A stretch of 64,000 nucleotides of DNA from Odiellus spinosus (GCA_963920705.1 OY987226.1:24323136-24387135), one strand, 5' to 3'; positions 47,525 to 59,150 are shown, numbered from the stretch's first letter. The notes: generated by a model not told the origin, from the sequence alone. Numbers and translations are program-made.

Positions 47525-48080
47525 AACTTAATTCAAAATAAAATTTTGAGAACCAGAGTCGGAAAAAAATTTGCTGAATAATGAATTAATTTTAATATAA
47601 ATGCGTATCGAGTAAAATAAGCAAGGTCAAGATTCTTCTTTTAAAACCATATAATAATTTTGAAGGCTCTAGAGTTTTTGCAGACCAAGTAACGCCAATT
47701 TAAGTAAAGCAAATTATCAAATAAACGCCAAATAAGTCAATTAATTAAAATGAAAAATATTAATCTTACCACTACCAAATAGCGGGCAGAAAACACAGAC
47801 ATCAAGATAACATTAGCAAAATAAATTTTCAACACCGGTAATCGTGAGAACTAGGTTCTACAAAATCTTCCTGAATAATAAATTTATTTTAATCTAAAAA
47901 ATATAAAATCTTAAAAAAATATATATACAAATAACATATTGATAAACCAATTAAAATTAGATTCGAAAAACATTTAATCTCGATATGAGATTAAATACAC
48001 AAGGTCAAGGTTCTTCTTTTAAAACCATATCAGAATTTTGACGGTTGTAGAGTATTTGTAGACCAAGTAACGTGAAAAGG
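47525..48080. repeat. Diverged direct repeat, offset ~378 bp
   Basis: CAAGGTCAAGATTCTTCTTT at 47622 and CAAGGTCAAGGTTCTTCTTT at 48000, each followed by AAAACCATAT, a TTTGA segment, TAGAGT and AGACCAAGTAACG. It is an internal duplication of the surrounding Helentron-like element. Confidence 0.75.
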
Positions 48081-48604
48081 CAAAATGTTATATCACATTG
48101 AACCTATACATGGCTTCAGTATACAACACAACCCTAATAAACCTATCAATAAACAACTAACGCATTGGCTTTCCGTATATCAGGTTAAACTAAAAATTAC
48201 GATGTAAAATTTCGCTTATTTGCGCTACTCGGTCTACATATACTCTACTTGTCTGTACAGAAAGTTTTAAGTAACCTTTTTTTAAGTTAACCTTCTTTGT
48301 GGATTAAGGCTGTGAGTGAAGAATAAAATATATTCTTTTAAGGCAGGACAGATCAGAGTAAAATTACACCAAGTTGGGAAACAACGTCATATGACGACAA
48401 ACTAACTAGAATATTTTTCAAAATATTTAAGGCCTGGTTCTTCGCGCGACTTTCGTCGATTTGCCGGAAATGGGCGCTTGTCTCATAGCCGCGCCGACAT
48501 CTTTTTGCAGTAACAGGTTGCCAGACTATTTCTAATTTTATTTCCCACAAACCGAATTCAAGTTGTTAGTCCAACACCTCCGATATGATAAAATATAGGA
48601 GGCG

Positions 48605-48835
48605 TTGGTTAGTCTGTCGCTATATTCACACTACAAAAAGATGGCGGACGATCACGTGACAAAAGTTTTCCCCGCCAAAATTTTCGCGAGGGTCTCTAGA
48701 CTTCCGGTTTTGGAAATCGACCAGGACTATACTGCAAATCCAGCGCTTCTCCTGACACACGCGAAATTTAAACCCTCGCGCGAGTTTCAAGCATATTTGA
48801 TTTCTCGAACAACTTCAATGTGCATCCGCTTATAG
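48605..48835 (+). other. Open frame of doubtful status
   Basis: 76 residues; a second Met in good context (AAGATGGCGGAC, 48641) would give MADDHVTKVFPAKIFARVSR and on. The surrounding 48420-48970 is GC-richer and unlike the rest of the element. No splice donor, family match or paralogue supports it. Listed only because it is the single coding-like patch here. Confidence 0.15.
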
Positions 48836-49579
48836 AATTTTTGCAACTTGTCGAGTGTAAACCGGCTCGATCTTTTCGCGGGATCACAGTTGCGAAGTTT
48901 GTACAACTTAAAGCAAGTTCGCAAATCGAACAAGTACTCTAGTGAACTAATTGCAGACCGGAAGTGTGTGGCGGCTTATTGAACTTGCCTACCTTAATTA
49001 CCGTATAGCCTATCCTAGTAGTAGGAATGGGGCTGCTATTGAGTAGTTGTCCATTTATTAAAGTCTGGGTCTATACTCTATAGCACATCCTAGTCGCGGG
49101 ACTCAAATACATTTATAAATAAAGTAGAGATTAGGATTTTAAGTATAATTGAGCACTTGGTGTAGGATGTCCAACTTGATCGTATTTTTTTTCCCTATTG
49201 TAAAGTCATACTTGCCTTACAGTCTAAGAATTGCGAATCAAGTCGCCGAAAAATAGGTACTTGCAAAGGGTTCTTGCAAGAAGTACTTGCCTTATTTAAA
49301 CACACTACTCAAAATATGTGATAATAGGTGCGTTTTACCACCGCCTTAGCAACCAAGAGCCGTTGCCGAATCAATGAGGCAACACCGCTAGCGTGAAAGC
49401 CTAACGTGAACCTCTCCTCGCCCTACACAAGGTTATCATTGAGTGGGAAAAATGATAATCTCGCTTATTTATACCCCGAGAAGCGATGCTTATACAAAGT
49501 TAAAAAATATATCTAGTCTACTTTTTAACCAAAAATAGATAAAAAACAAAAGTATACAAATTGGTCTATAATGTTATTT

Positions 49580-49860
49580 AAATTCTTCAATCCACCCCGA
49601 GTTTGCAGAAAGCCAAAACCTATACTGCCCGTTATACCTCGGCTTTTTTTACTAAATGATATATGGAAAATAGCTTAGCGCTTGCTGTCAACTCAAGCTG
49701 GTATTAGTATAGAAATTGGCTTAAATTTTTCAATCCACCCCGAGTTTGCAGCAAGCCTAAGCCTATACTTCCCTTTATACCTTTGCTATTTTAACTAAAT
49801 GATATATGGAAAATAGCTTAGCGCGTGCTGTCAACTCAAGCTGCTATTAAACGGTCAAAT
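49580..49860. repeat. Two-copy tandem repeat, period 143 bp
   Basis: CAATCCACCCCGAGTTTGCA at 49588 and 49731; both units contain ATGATATATGGAAAATAGCT and CTGTCAACTCAAGCTG. The copies differ by scattered substitutions. Confidence 0.85.
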
Positions 49861-50619
49861 ATTTAGAGAATTTCTTAAATATCTTCAAAACTATCGCCAA
49901 TTTAAAATTTAATTTTCAGCTACATTATTAATAAGATTAAGAGACATAATTATAATATTTTGAATTATATTTTAAATTAATATTATGTTTCAATTCACTA
50001 AAAGATATCACGCCATAATGCTACAATGTACTATACTTCCAAATGCCATTATACAGTATCCGATTGTGATAAGATCTGGTGGAGATCCCACCTTATCAAT
50101 GCTCAGACGTTTGTCGTAACCCTGAGTGCTCACGTGTCGGCCAATTTACCCTTGGGGGGCGATGTTTGGAGAGTGGAGGGTCGATGTGGACCATATTAGT
50201 GAGGGACGCCTCGCTAGTATGGCCCGCTGACATCCGACACTAGTGGTTGGACCTTGGTGCGTGATGGTCGGAGGTGATTATAACAGTGGGAGACGTCCCA
50301 TTGCGTATAATAGCCTTCAACTGTCCAGCATCGAGGTTTGACCGTAAAGTGGATGGTGGAAGGTGATAATATGCAATTGGAGACGTCCTGTTGCATATCA
50401 TTGCACGACACTTGAAACTTAATGTTGCAGCCACGCTTAAAGGAGGTAATTCCCGTTAAACGGAATTGAACGATAAGCTGGTATGATAATGTCTCTAGAC
50501 TTTTGGCTCTACGAGCTAGGTCACGTGATATCCGCGTACACAGGATATCACATACAGACAGACACACAGACACGACCAGTGTAAAACCTCCCCCTGAACT
50601 AAAGTTCAGTCGGGGAGGT

Positions 50620-51032
50620 AAAAAGTCGTTAACAATGAATCATACCACGTGATATTTCCAAAGACTAAAAGCCTCCGACAAAAGTAGCGTTAAATAGTCT
50701 TTGCTTTGCACTTGCTCCAGCTAGAAGGGGGCGCTGAAGTCTTGTAAAAGTTGTATGCAAGTAGCTTCATAGAGCACGCCTGTCTAGTAAGCGTAGTACA
50801 AGTCTTTGTCTTGTACTACATATATGACTCCATTCGATAACGCAAGGTGGCGCTCTCATCCATAACCGCGGCACTTAAGAGAAATTTTCTCTATGGGGGC
50901 TTAGTATAACATTACAAGTCCTGGTAGTAGTTTGTCGATGGATGAATCGCGCAGCTCGTGTTGGGGGGATACAATTTTCTGTTCCAGAGGCACGAGTATT
51001 ATATTCCTAGGGCAAAGTAATATATTTTTGTA
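50620..51032. other. No gene seen
   Basis: Mixed composition, with AGTACAAGTC and GACTTGTACT-type short hairpins near 50800. GGCAAAGTAATATATTTTTG just before 51032 also occurs near 27738. No exon supported. Confidence 0.4.
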
Positions 51033-51529
51033 TACAAAAAAGAGGTTGCTTCGCACCCTTAAAAAACTCTTTATCTAACTCGAATCAAACCCGTGAAGGG
51101 ACAGAAATCATTTGTTAGAGAAAGAGCAATTTCATATCTTTAAAATTATAGTTAGTGGGTTTAGTCTACTACTTCAAAGATTTTATTACCATTATATATT
51201 TTCCAAAAAACGGATAAAGACGACCTAGGACTAATGATAAATATATATACATTAAAGGAACTCCATCTTTAGCTAATTTTATTAGTGATACTGATAGAAT
51301 TTAAAATTAACATCAATGGGAGAGGAAGGTTAACTAAGTCGTCTTTATCCGTTTTTTGGAAAATATAGAATAGTAATAAAATCTTTGAAGTAGTAGACTA
51401 AACCTACTAACTATAATTTTAAAGATATGAAATTGCTCTTTCTCTAACGAATAATTTCTGTCCCTTCACGGGTTTGATTCGAGTTAGATAAAGAGTATTT
51501 TAAGGGTGCGAAGCAACCTCTTTTTTGTA
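51033..51529. mobile_element. TA-flanked fold-back MITE (copy 1), 497 bp
   Basis: Arms of ~200 bp starting TACAAAAAAGAGGTTGCTTC and ending in its inverse. It is flanked by TA on both sides, as for mariner-type insertion. CCAAAAAACGGATAAAGACG marks the inner arm end. A second copy is at 63310-63809. The right flanks of both copies are the same sequence; the left flanks are unrelated. Confidence 0.88.
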
Positions 51530-52165
51530 TAATTTCTGTCCTTTTTTCACCAAAAATATACACCTTTTCCACATTTCTCTATTTTGCTTTATAGGTTTAT
51601 TGAACCTTAATTCTTACTAATGCTGAATAAAAATTAAAGCGTTTAATTGAGGCTTCAATCTATTCGTAATTGAGACCCTGGTACAAATCTCGAAAGGCAG
51701 AGATTAACTAACCTAACCTTACCTAAGTTGTAAAACAGGGATGGGCTAGTTCAATTGATTAACTAACCTAAACTAATCTTACCTAAAATACTACAAGAGG
51801 AACGGGTTAGCCCGAGTTATAGTTATTACCTAGTTGGAGGGATGGGCTATTTCCATGGTTTAATTAACCTAATTTAACCTTAAAGATTACTTGATGGAAT
51901 GGGTAACCCGAGGGATTAACTAGTAGGAACGATGGGCTAATTCGAGGAATTAACTAACCTAACCTAGCCTTACCTAAAATATTACAAATAGCCCGAGCTA
52001 AGGATTAACTAGTTGGAGGGATTGGCTAATTAGAGGGATTAACTAACCTAACCTCACCTTAAAGATTACCAGATGGACGGGGGAGGTCGAGGGATTAACT
52101 AACCTAGCCTTACCTAAAATATTACAAGAGGGACGGGCTAGACCGAGCTAGAGATTAAATTTATA
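51530..52165. repeat. Tandem array with AACCTAACC motif
   Basis: From about 51700 to 52160, six or seven diverged units of roughly 65-80 bp, each with ATTAACTAACCTAACCT, TACCTAAAATATTACAAG and GGGATGGGCTA. The motif string ACTAACCTAACCTTACCTAA also occurs at 47361 inside the Helentron-like 5' region. The array probably derives from that element and is not a telomeric repeat. The first units recur at 63980-64000. Confidence 0.8.
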
Positions 52166-52880
52166 ATATTGAATCGCATCGACAAAAAATGAGCGTGGAA
52201 AGCGAAACAATTCTTTAAAGCAAGAGAACATAATTCAGGAGACCAGAAGTATGTGGCCGTTTATTTAACTCGCCGACATCAATTTCCGTTTCGTACATCC
52301 TATTTAACATTCTAAATCTTTATTTTTTATTATACTTAAGTTAGACGTGCTTTAGATACAGACTTCAATAATTGGCCAACTACTTAATAGCAACGTTATT
52401 ACGTAGTAGTAATGACGAAGCTATTAGATCTAAAGCACATCCTAGTCGCAAAACTCAAGTATTTTAAAAATAGAGTAGAGATTGAGAACGTTAAACTATA
52501 AATTTGATGTGTAATCGAGCACTTGGCAGGATATGAAGTCCAACTCAAGTGATATTTAATCCCTAGAACTCTCATTGTGAAATGTTTTTACAGTGACTTA
52601 ATATATTAAATTGGCCACATTTCTAGGTAATGCGATTTACATTCAATCGCCTCGCTTTATTCGAGTACTCTACTCAAAAGATCGTGAGAAATAGGTCTCT
52701 TATCACCGAAATATAGGTGAGAAACGATTGCCTAAACAATCAAAGACGTCACCATCGCACAAACGAGAGGGTTCGCCACAATTTTAAACGCTAACGTAAA
52801 CCACCCATTGGTACGGTCACAAGTAAATCATCCCCAAGTCTACAAGACGACATACTACGGGTTACAATGATGAAGGTCCG
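52166..52880. other. No gene seen
   Basis: AT-rich. Phrases such as AAACTCAAGTATTTTAAAAA TAGAGTAGAGATT near 52450 and GAGCACTTGG near 52520 resemble 49100-49165, so this is probably a diverged copy of the Helentron-like interior. Confidence 0.45.
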
Positions 52881-53305
52881 ATTTCCTCAGTCAATGATTC
52901 CACCCTAAGTATTCCAAATTTCTACAGAAGGGCGGTATGGCCCAGTATTGCTGGTAGAGTAAATCAAACTTGAACTCGCGACGCCCCGGCGAGAGCCTCT
53001 TTCGTTTCGCGAGAGAGAGGGGAAAGCCGAGTTTCTTAGTTACATTTCCTACCCCCCTTAACGATTCTACAGACGACGCGCGAACTTCAACGAAGGCAAA
53101 ATAATTAGCACAGCCTACTTAGTTCCTATCTTAACCGCTAGAGAGGGCAATTTCGACTTCTGTTTCTCGGCCGTTTTACAATTTTGAGATTTTTCCTCTC
53201 TCCCCGCGCGAAAGTTGTGACGACACAACTCTCAGACCTTCAGTTCATTCGTTATATGCCCGGTTGTAGACTTGAAGCATGATTTACCTGTGGTACGGTG
53301 CATCT
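52881..53305 (+). promoter_or_regulatory. Possible promoter and first exon of an unidentified gene
   Basis: Locally GC-rich and not repeated elsewhere in the window. It has GAGAGAGAGG, CTCTCTCC and TTTCGCGAGAG motifs, then ACCTTCAGTTCATTCG (53235-53250), an arthropod-type initiator. ATG at 53279 is followed by nine codons and a consensus donor GTGAGT at 53306. I see no following exon in the window. If real, the gene would run rightwards into the repetitive region or beyond it. Confidence 0.3.
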
Positions 53306-53499
53306 GTGAGTACTGAATCTGCAAATCTCGTTTTATAGGCCGAGAGGAGATGTATTATTAAAGTTAAAAAATCAAATGATAAGAAAATCATGCCAACTTT
53401 TTAATTAGGGTGAATATAAAGGGATACTCATGATATGACATAATTGTCAAAATTAGACGGCTGAAGAGGGCTACCCTAGTAAAAGAACCCAATTTTCCG
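53306..53499. other. No gene seen
   Basis: AT-rich spacer; would be intronic if the promoter at 52881-53305 is real. Confidence 0.35.
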
Positions 53500-53945
53500 T
53501 TAACGATAAAAAATGCCATTAAAAAAAGCTTATCAACTGTTTAATAAAATCCATTTTTGTTTATCAATTTAAAGCCAATTAATAAAGCTCGGCTAGTTAT
53601 ATGTTTTACCCTTTTCGTCAGCCATACAGGCATCTGTCTCTCTATTAACTCGAATTCGATATATATTCATTATCATTCTACTGTTTAAGAAATAAAATTT
53701 TGTTTACCATTTTGAAGCAATTAATAAAGCTCGGCTAAGCTTATGATTTCACCCTTTTGTAACCCATTCAGGCACCTTCCTTTCTATTAACTCGAATTCG
53801 ATGGATATTCCTTATCATTCTACTGTTTAAGAAATAAAATTTTTGTTTATCATTTTGAAGCAATTAGTAAAGCTCGGCTAAGCTTAAGATCTCACCCTTC
53901 TGTAACCCATTCAGGCACCTTACTTTCTATTACTTCGTATACTTA
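53500..53945. repeat. Three-copy tandem repeat, period ~142 bp
   Basis: TTAATAAAGCTCGGCTA occurs at 53579 and 53721, and TTAGTAAAGCTCGGCTAAGC at 53864. Units share TCTATTAACTCGAATTCGAT and TCATTCTACTGTTTAAGAAA. The second and third units are closer to each other than to the first. Confidence 0.88.
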
Positions 53946-54196
53946 ATCAACATTTCATTATTGAAATCTGTGTTTAACTAGAGATACTCTTGTACCCGAA
54001 CGAAGTCTCATCAAATTTTTTCAAAAGTACCTTTGTCTGTATTAATTCGAATTCAGTGGACGGTGGGAAGAGGGAAACGACGACGATGACGACGATTTCA
54101 GTTATCAAGTGCCGCGGGTCCATTGGAAAAGACATTACGGTTTCTGATGAAATTCGAGTTTAGATAAAGGGATAAACACGAACGTGTTTATCCTAA
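53946..54196. other. No gene seen
   Basis: Contains ACGACGACGATGACGACGAT at 54077 (short codon-like microsatellite) and TTTATCC inverted motifs near 54165. No exon supported. Confidence 0.4.
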
Positions 54197-55576
54197 TACG
54201 AAGTAAACACTGTTTTTTAACGCGACCGCTGATTCGACGAGAAGTCACTAGCGAAATTGAAACACACGGTTAAGATCTAAATTTTTTCTGATAGAATAAT
54301 TTCTTGAAAAATTATGAAAACATTTAGGGGGCCATATTTTTCCATAAGGAATCCGTAGAAAAAATACTTCATTTCAGCTAACAGTGTCCCTTGAAGCAAA
54401 TTCACTTCAGATGTGATGAACTACTGCACATTCGATTAAGCATCCGCTCGTGATGCCCTATTGATCCCATTACAGAAAGTTAAAGCGGATTAACACAAAA
54501 TGTTAAAGCTGATTTAGAGAAGAAAGTAGTCCTTTCCCATATCAATTACATTTTGTAATTCACTTACAATCTTCATGATTCGATTTTTGAAGATTTGAAA
54601 GGGACTAGTTACGATTTGGGGGTGCCAACTTAAATTGAAAGTTATGATGAAAATAACTTAATCCATATTTTAAATTTTACACAATTTTGTTAGAAATTAT
54701 GACCCCTCCTTTAATAATTAGTTATTAAACAGGTTAAATTTGTTGACCAAAAATGCATTAAGTCAACCTAAGAAATGGCCCAATTAATCTGGTCAAAGAA
54801 GATCTTTTTAAAAAAGGTAGAGGGAAATTTTAAATTAAACTTTTATATAGAGAAAACGACTTTGAATTAAACGGTATTGAATGAAAAACGAAACGTTCTT
54901 CAATCGATCTATAGTGTTACTTTAATAGCGTTTTCCATTGGGACTGTTCCGAGAGTTGTATCGTCAACGCTTACGCTCCGAGGACGCCAGAATGGTCTCG
55001 AAGCAACCTCCCAAAGGAAAACGACATGTGGGCGGTGGCTCATTACTTCTATCTTCCATTGGAGATCGGAGTCTTCCGAAATCATTGCTCCGTCTCTCGA
55101 GCTGGAGCAGCTTGGAGTGGTCCGCGTGATAGCGAGCGGCCCAATGGAAGACGTTAGTTCACCTTGGAAGTGCTCCTTTTTCACCAATGGAAGATAAAAA
55201 TATATTTGGAGCACTCGGAGTAGCCAAATGGATAATTGCAATATTTAAGATTTAATCTCGGGCCCAATTCCAAAAATCACGCGAGTAAAAAGTGTTAATA
55301 TATATTTTTTTTTCAAATCTAACAATTTCATGCGCTTAAAAAGCCTAACACATGCCAGGCCAACTTAGACCAGCTATGAACAGGCCAAATTATTTCGACA
55401 CACAACCGCTATGCATTTGTTACGTGTCCACTTTGGCTGTGGGGTTACGTTTGTACTCATGAAACCCCAATTTTCGAGTATTCACGTCAAAAGTAAGAAC
55501 CAAAAAAAAGGTCGTTGCGAAAGTGAATATATAGGAAGCCCCTTCCAGTTGTGTAGTGAAATAATTAGAAATTTAA

Positions 55577-55769
55577 AGCAATTGGCGTCTCTAGAGTTTC
55601 TCCTAAATTCCTGCTTTTCTGCTACACAATTAATTTACCTTACCAAAGGCAGGAGGGAGGGATTTATAAGTGTATGTGGGTCCCATTGGCTCCTGCCTTT
55701 GGTAAGGCATATTTGGCGTGCATCAGGGAAGAGACTTTCACAGGGGCTCCTCCAGAGCCGCCAGTTGCT
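55577..55769. mobile_element. 193-bp MITE with TTAA target duplication
   Basis: Terminal repeats AGCAATTGGCGTCTCTAGAG and, inverted at the right end, AGCAACTGGCGGCTCTGGAG. TTAA flanks both sides (55573-55576, 55770-55773). Copy A (near 29040) retains the single-TTAA empty site. The interior has a perfect 18-bp stem CCTTACCAAAGGCAGGAG / CTCCTGCCTTTGGTAAGG. TTAA duplication suggests piggyBac-type mobilisation. Confidence 0.9.
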
Positions 55770-55979
55770 TTAAGTATTTGCTGATTTTAACCGCCGGACA
55801 ACACTAATGACGCATGACCTTTGTCATACGCATCTACACTAGCTAAAATATAAAACTTTCTCTAGAAAGAAAAATTCCTTTCTCTTCGTATTAATTTCGC
55901 ATTTTCCGCTTTGGCAATAACGCTTTCAAGATTGTTGTAACTGGTTCAAAACCAAAGGAGAGTTTTTTGTGGAAGTTCA

Positions 55980-56160
55980 GGTAAAAGTAACAAACAAAAA
56001 CAGGTAAATCGAAGTTTATTCGCCTGGAGGCAGCGTTCTAATCGTAGGATAGGAGAATGAGACTGTTTATATTGACTGGAATTTGTGTGAATTATAGAAA
56101 AATGCCAAGGTTTGTTAGGTGTGGCTATTCGAGTTTAAAATTCACTATATAAGGAGGAAA
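55980..56160 (+). promoter_or_regulatory. Promoter of cuticular gene 4
   Basis: GTAACAAACAAAAACAGGTA (about 55988), AAAAATGCCAAGG with GTTAGGTGTGGC (56099-56126) and TATATAAG at 56146-56153. Nearly identical to the gene 2 promoter, as expected from the segmental duplication. Confidence 0.65.
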
Positions 56161-56234
56161 TACGTTTGTTACAACCACAATACTCATTGATCTCTTAACT
56201 CTACCTGTTCGAGAAAGAAAAGGAGCTAGCAAAT

Positions 56235-57065
56235 ATGTACAAGGTAATTGTCCATTTACAAGTACTTTACTCGGCTATTCGCGAGAACCAATGATTCAGA
56301 GAATAAAACGCGAATTATTGAGATACATATTGAATCATTCTGCCTCGTTTGAGATTATTTTTATTAATCTAATATATATTTGCCATAGATCATAATTTTC
56401 GTTGCTTTGGTTGTTTTTGGAGCCGCTAGTGCCGGAGTCGTTGGACCCTACGGCTTAGGCCTTGGTCTAGCCGGAGTCAGCCCGTACGGTCTCACCGGAG
56501 TCGGCCCATACGGTCTGGCCGGAGTTGGTTCATACGGTCTTGCCGGAATTGGTGGCCTCGGCGCCGCTGGATATCTCGGACACGCTGGAGTTTTGGGACA
56601 CGCTGGAGTTTTGGGACACGCCGGTGTTGTTGGACCTCTCGGAGCCATCGGAGCTTCCGGAGCCATCGCTTCCAACCCAGGTGGTACCATCGCCGCTGCC
56701 GTACCAGGAACTAACTGGGGTGAGTTCGCTTAGTCAGTGGTCACGTCCGTTTGACTCTTGTAGTTATAATACTATTTAACGCGTTAAAAAATTTAGGTGC
56801 TAACCAAGTTGGCCCAAAAACTGCAGCTACCGTAGTCGGAGTTCAATCGGTCATTGACGGACCATCGGCCACTCTCTACGCTTCGACCGGAGCCGTTAAA
56901 GGTGCCGCTCAAGCCGGAGCCAACCTCGGTTCCATCGGAGCTCAAGTTGCCCCACAAGCCGCTGGTGGCAACGTTCCCGCTTCCACCGTCGCCGTTCAAA
57001 AGGTACCCATCGGCATCCACGCCGGCCTCGCTCACGCTGGCGCCCTTGCCCACCCTATCTGGTAG
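56235..57065 (+). CDS. Cuticular protein 4, three exons
   Basis: Exons 56235-56243, 56389-56719 and 56797-57065; 609 coding bases, 202 residues. The signal peptide starts MYKIIIFVALVVFGAASA. Octads: GVSPYGLT, GVGPYGLA, GVGSYGLA and GIGG. It has two GHAGVL hexads plus GHAGVV, as in gene 1 and unlike its segmental-duplication partner gene 2, which has one. The exon 3 product matches gene 2 (KVPIGIHAGLAHAGALAHPIW). AATAAA near 57244. Intact by eye. Same inferred structural role in cuticle. Confidence 0.87.
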
Positions 57066-57279
57066 GGCGTCTCCAGGCCAAATCATTCTACCCAGGCAGT
57101 CCAAATGTCTGAATCTTAATTTTCTTCCGGTGTCTCGGAATCTTTTCATTCCTTTTCTAAGCTTTATCCTTAAATTCAATTCCGCCATTCCACCTCTCGA
57201 TTTCACCCAAGGAAGTTTCGGTTTCTATTTTGTACATACGAATTAATAAAAATTTACTTTCACTGAAGTGACAATTTTT

Positions 57280-58139
57280 TTTTTTTTTTTTTTTTTACAA
57301 ACCAAAGTTTTAACGCGTAACATTCGGGGTTTTCTGGGTATTGTAAGTCCGAGGGATATGGAAACCGGGCTAAAAATTTCGAGTTAAACTGTTTTAGGGT
57401 AGAAAATATCAAAATAGTCTAAAAATCGAAAAATTATTTTGATCATAGTTGGACCCTATTTGGTGTCTGTCTATAGTTAATTGAATTGAATAATAATAAT
57501 GTGTAGGGTGGTGGCGGGTAATTCCGTCCAAAGCTAACTCCGTCCACTTAGGTTTAAAAAATGTGAATCTTTAATTTGGGTTGCTCAAATTAAACGAAAA
57601 AGGACTTAATTTAGAAACTGATAAACGCCCCGTCAAAAAATAATTCAAGGCCATGATAAGGTTCAGCTTAGATTAAATTATTGCCAATTTAAGGGATTAA
57701 ATTGGCATTTAATCCAATTAAATGGCACCGATATCACTCGAAAACGCAGAACTTTAGCTAAAAACTACGCATCTCCAGTCTCATCTTGTCGACATATTTA
57801 ATTATTTGCCGAAGATAAGAAAATACTTTCGACAGGGGCCAATTTCGTCCACTCGAAACAACGTCGAGTTTAAAGTTTATTAATTTCAAAATGCCTGAAT
57901 AAAACGCGAATTTATGTGCTTGAAAATAATTCACGATTTACAATTCAATAAATTCTAAGCAGACAGCATTTTTTTCCCACTTTTTTCCGCAGCTTTCAGG
58001 ACTTGAAATATTTTTAACGCGAATTCAGTATAGAGGGCGGTTTTGTTTCGTAACAATACTTTAAAAAAAGCTTGGAACATAAAAGAGCTACGGGGTACCT
58101 CATACTAAAAATTAAAAAAAAGTAATAAAAAATTTAAAA
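57280..58139. other. Gene 4 downstream region, homologous to 30515-31413
   Basis: A T-run at about 57275-57296, then the sequence found after gene 2, including the GTGGCGGGTAATTCCGTCC end (about 57512). It continues to the exact point (A-tract at 58136-58139) where the Helentron-like element interrupts it. No gene seen. Confidence 0.6.
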
Positions 58140-58242
58140 CAAGTTGGGAAACCAAAATATTACCTCTCCTCGTCCCAAGTCTAATTGTAATTAAGAAAAC
58201 TAATGAAACCAGGTAGTCGATGTTAAAAATTGATTTTATAAT

Positions 58243-58489
58243 AGGTATGATTATACTTTGAGTGGGATCAGCCGTAAGAGGCGTAATTCACTTCCTATCT
58301 ACCGGAAACTATTTTTATAGTATATGTCAGACCTTGACGACTTCCGGAAACCAAAAAAAAAAAAAAAAATAAAAAATAAATAATTATTTGGTAGGTTTTT
58401 ACATTTTTTTTTTTTTTTTTTTTTTTTTTGGTGGGACCTAACCTAACCTAACCTAACCCAACCCAACCTAACCCATGTAAAAAAAACTG

Positions 58490-58520
<31 letters not shown>

Positions 58521-58636
58521 ATTTTTTGGTTTCCGGAAGTCGTCAAGGTCTGATATATACTATAAAATAGTTTCCGGTAGATAGGCGGTGAATTACGCCT
58601 GTTACAGCTGATCCCACTCAAAGTATAATCTTACCT
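58243..58636. mobile_element. 394-bp fold-back element with telomere-like core
   Basis: Arms of about 105 bp: AGGTATGATTATACTTTGAG through GACTTCCGGAAACC, and the inverse ending CTCAAAGTATAATCTTACCT. Between them: poly-T (58404-58429), ACCTAACCTAACCTAACCTA and related units (58437-58473), then poly-A (58490-58519). It sits in one tandem unit of the Helentron-like element; the neighbouring unit at about 58900 lacks it. Flanks TATAAT and TATATT may be an imperfect target duplication. Confidence 0.82.
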
Positions 58637-58881
58637 TATATTTAAAATATATATATATATATATATATATAAAATAAGAAATAGGAGTGGCACACTTCTT
58701 GCTATAAGGTTACTTTTGCCGCTACACTACACGATGAAACTTATGTCACCTGCTGGTAGAAAGTTACAGCATATTTATTTACAAAATAAAATGAAATTTA
58801 AATATGATATTATGATAGCAGAAGACTAATACTATTTTATTAAGCATAAATGATACGAAAAAATCGTATTAAAATAACAAG

Positions 58882-59150
58882 AAAACTAATGAAACCAGGT
58901 AGACGATGTTAAAAATTTATTTTATAATTTTTGGGTTAAAATAAGAAAGAGGAGTGGCACACTTTTTGCTATAAGGTTACTTTTGCCGCTACACTATTTA
59001 CACGATGAAACTAGTGTCACCTGTTGGTAGAACGTTTACATCATATTTATTTCCAAAATGAAATTAAATTTAAATATGATATTATGATAGAAGAAGACTA
59101 ATACTATTTTATTAAGCATAAATGATACGAAAAAATCGTATTAAAATAAT
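58882..59150. repeat. Tandem unit of the Helentron-like element interior
   Basis: AAACTAATGAAACCAGGTAG, GAGTGGCACACTT and TGCTATAAGGTTACTTTTGC recur in the unit starting near 58194 (split by the fold-back, resuming at 58672) and the one starting near 58882. The copies differ by a few substitutions and small indels. Confidence 0.8.

Larger units (their letters stand above)
47312..50619 (+). mobile_element. Helentron-like (HINE-type) element, 3.3 kb
   Basis: 5' end CAAGTTGGGAAACCAAAATA with TACCTCCCC at 47333-47341, followed by AACTAACCTAACCTTACCTA. 3' end: short ACAGACAGACACACAGACAC microsatellite, a GTGATATCC/GGATATCAC inverted pair, and the stem-loop CCTCCCC-CTGAACTAAAGTTCAG-TC-GGGGAGG (50587-50618), then TAAAAA. 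Subterminal inverted repeats, a microsatellite, and a 3' hairpin match the layout known for Helentron-associated elements such as Drosophila DINE-1. I pair these ends because both carry the CCCC variant; the interior could contain other insertions. No rolling-circle Rep or helicase frame is visible. Confidence 0.6.

Noticed and set aside
50214-50573. 119-residue - strand frame
   Set aside because: Covers the 3' region of a Helentron-like element with an internal short tandem repeat; no family match or second copy supports coding.
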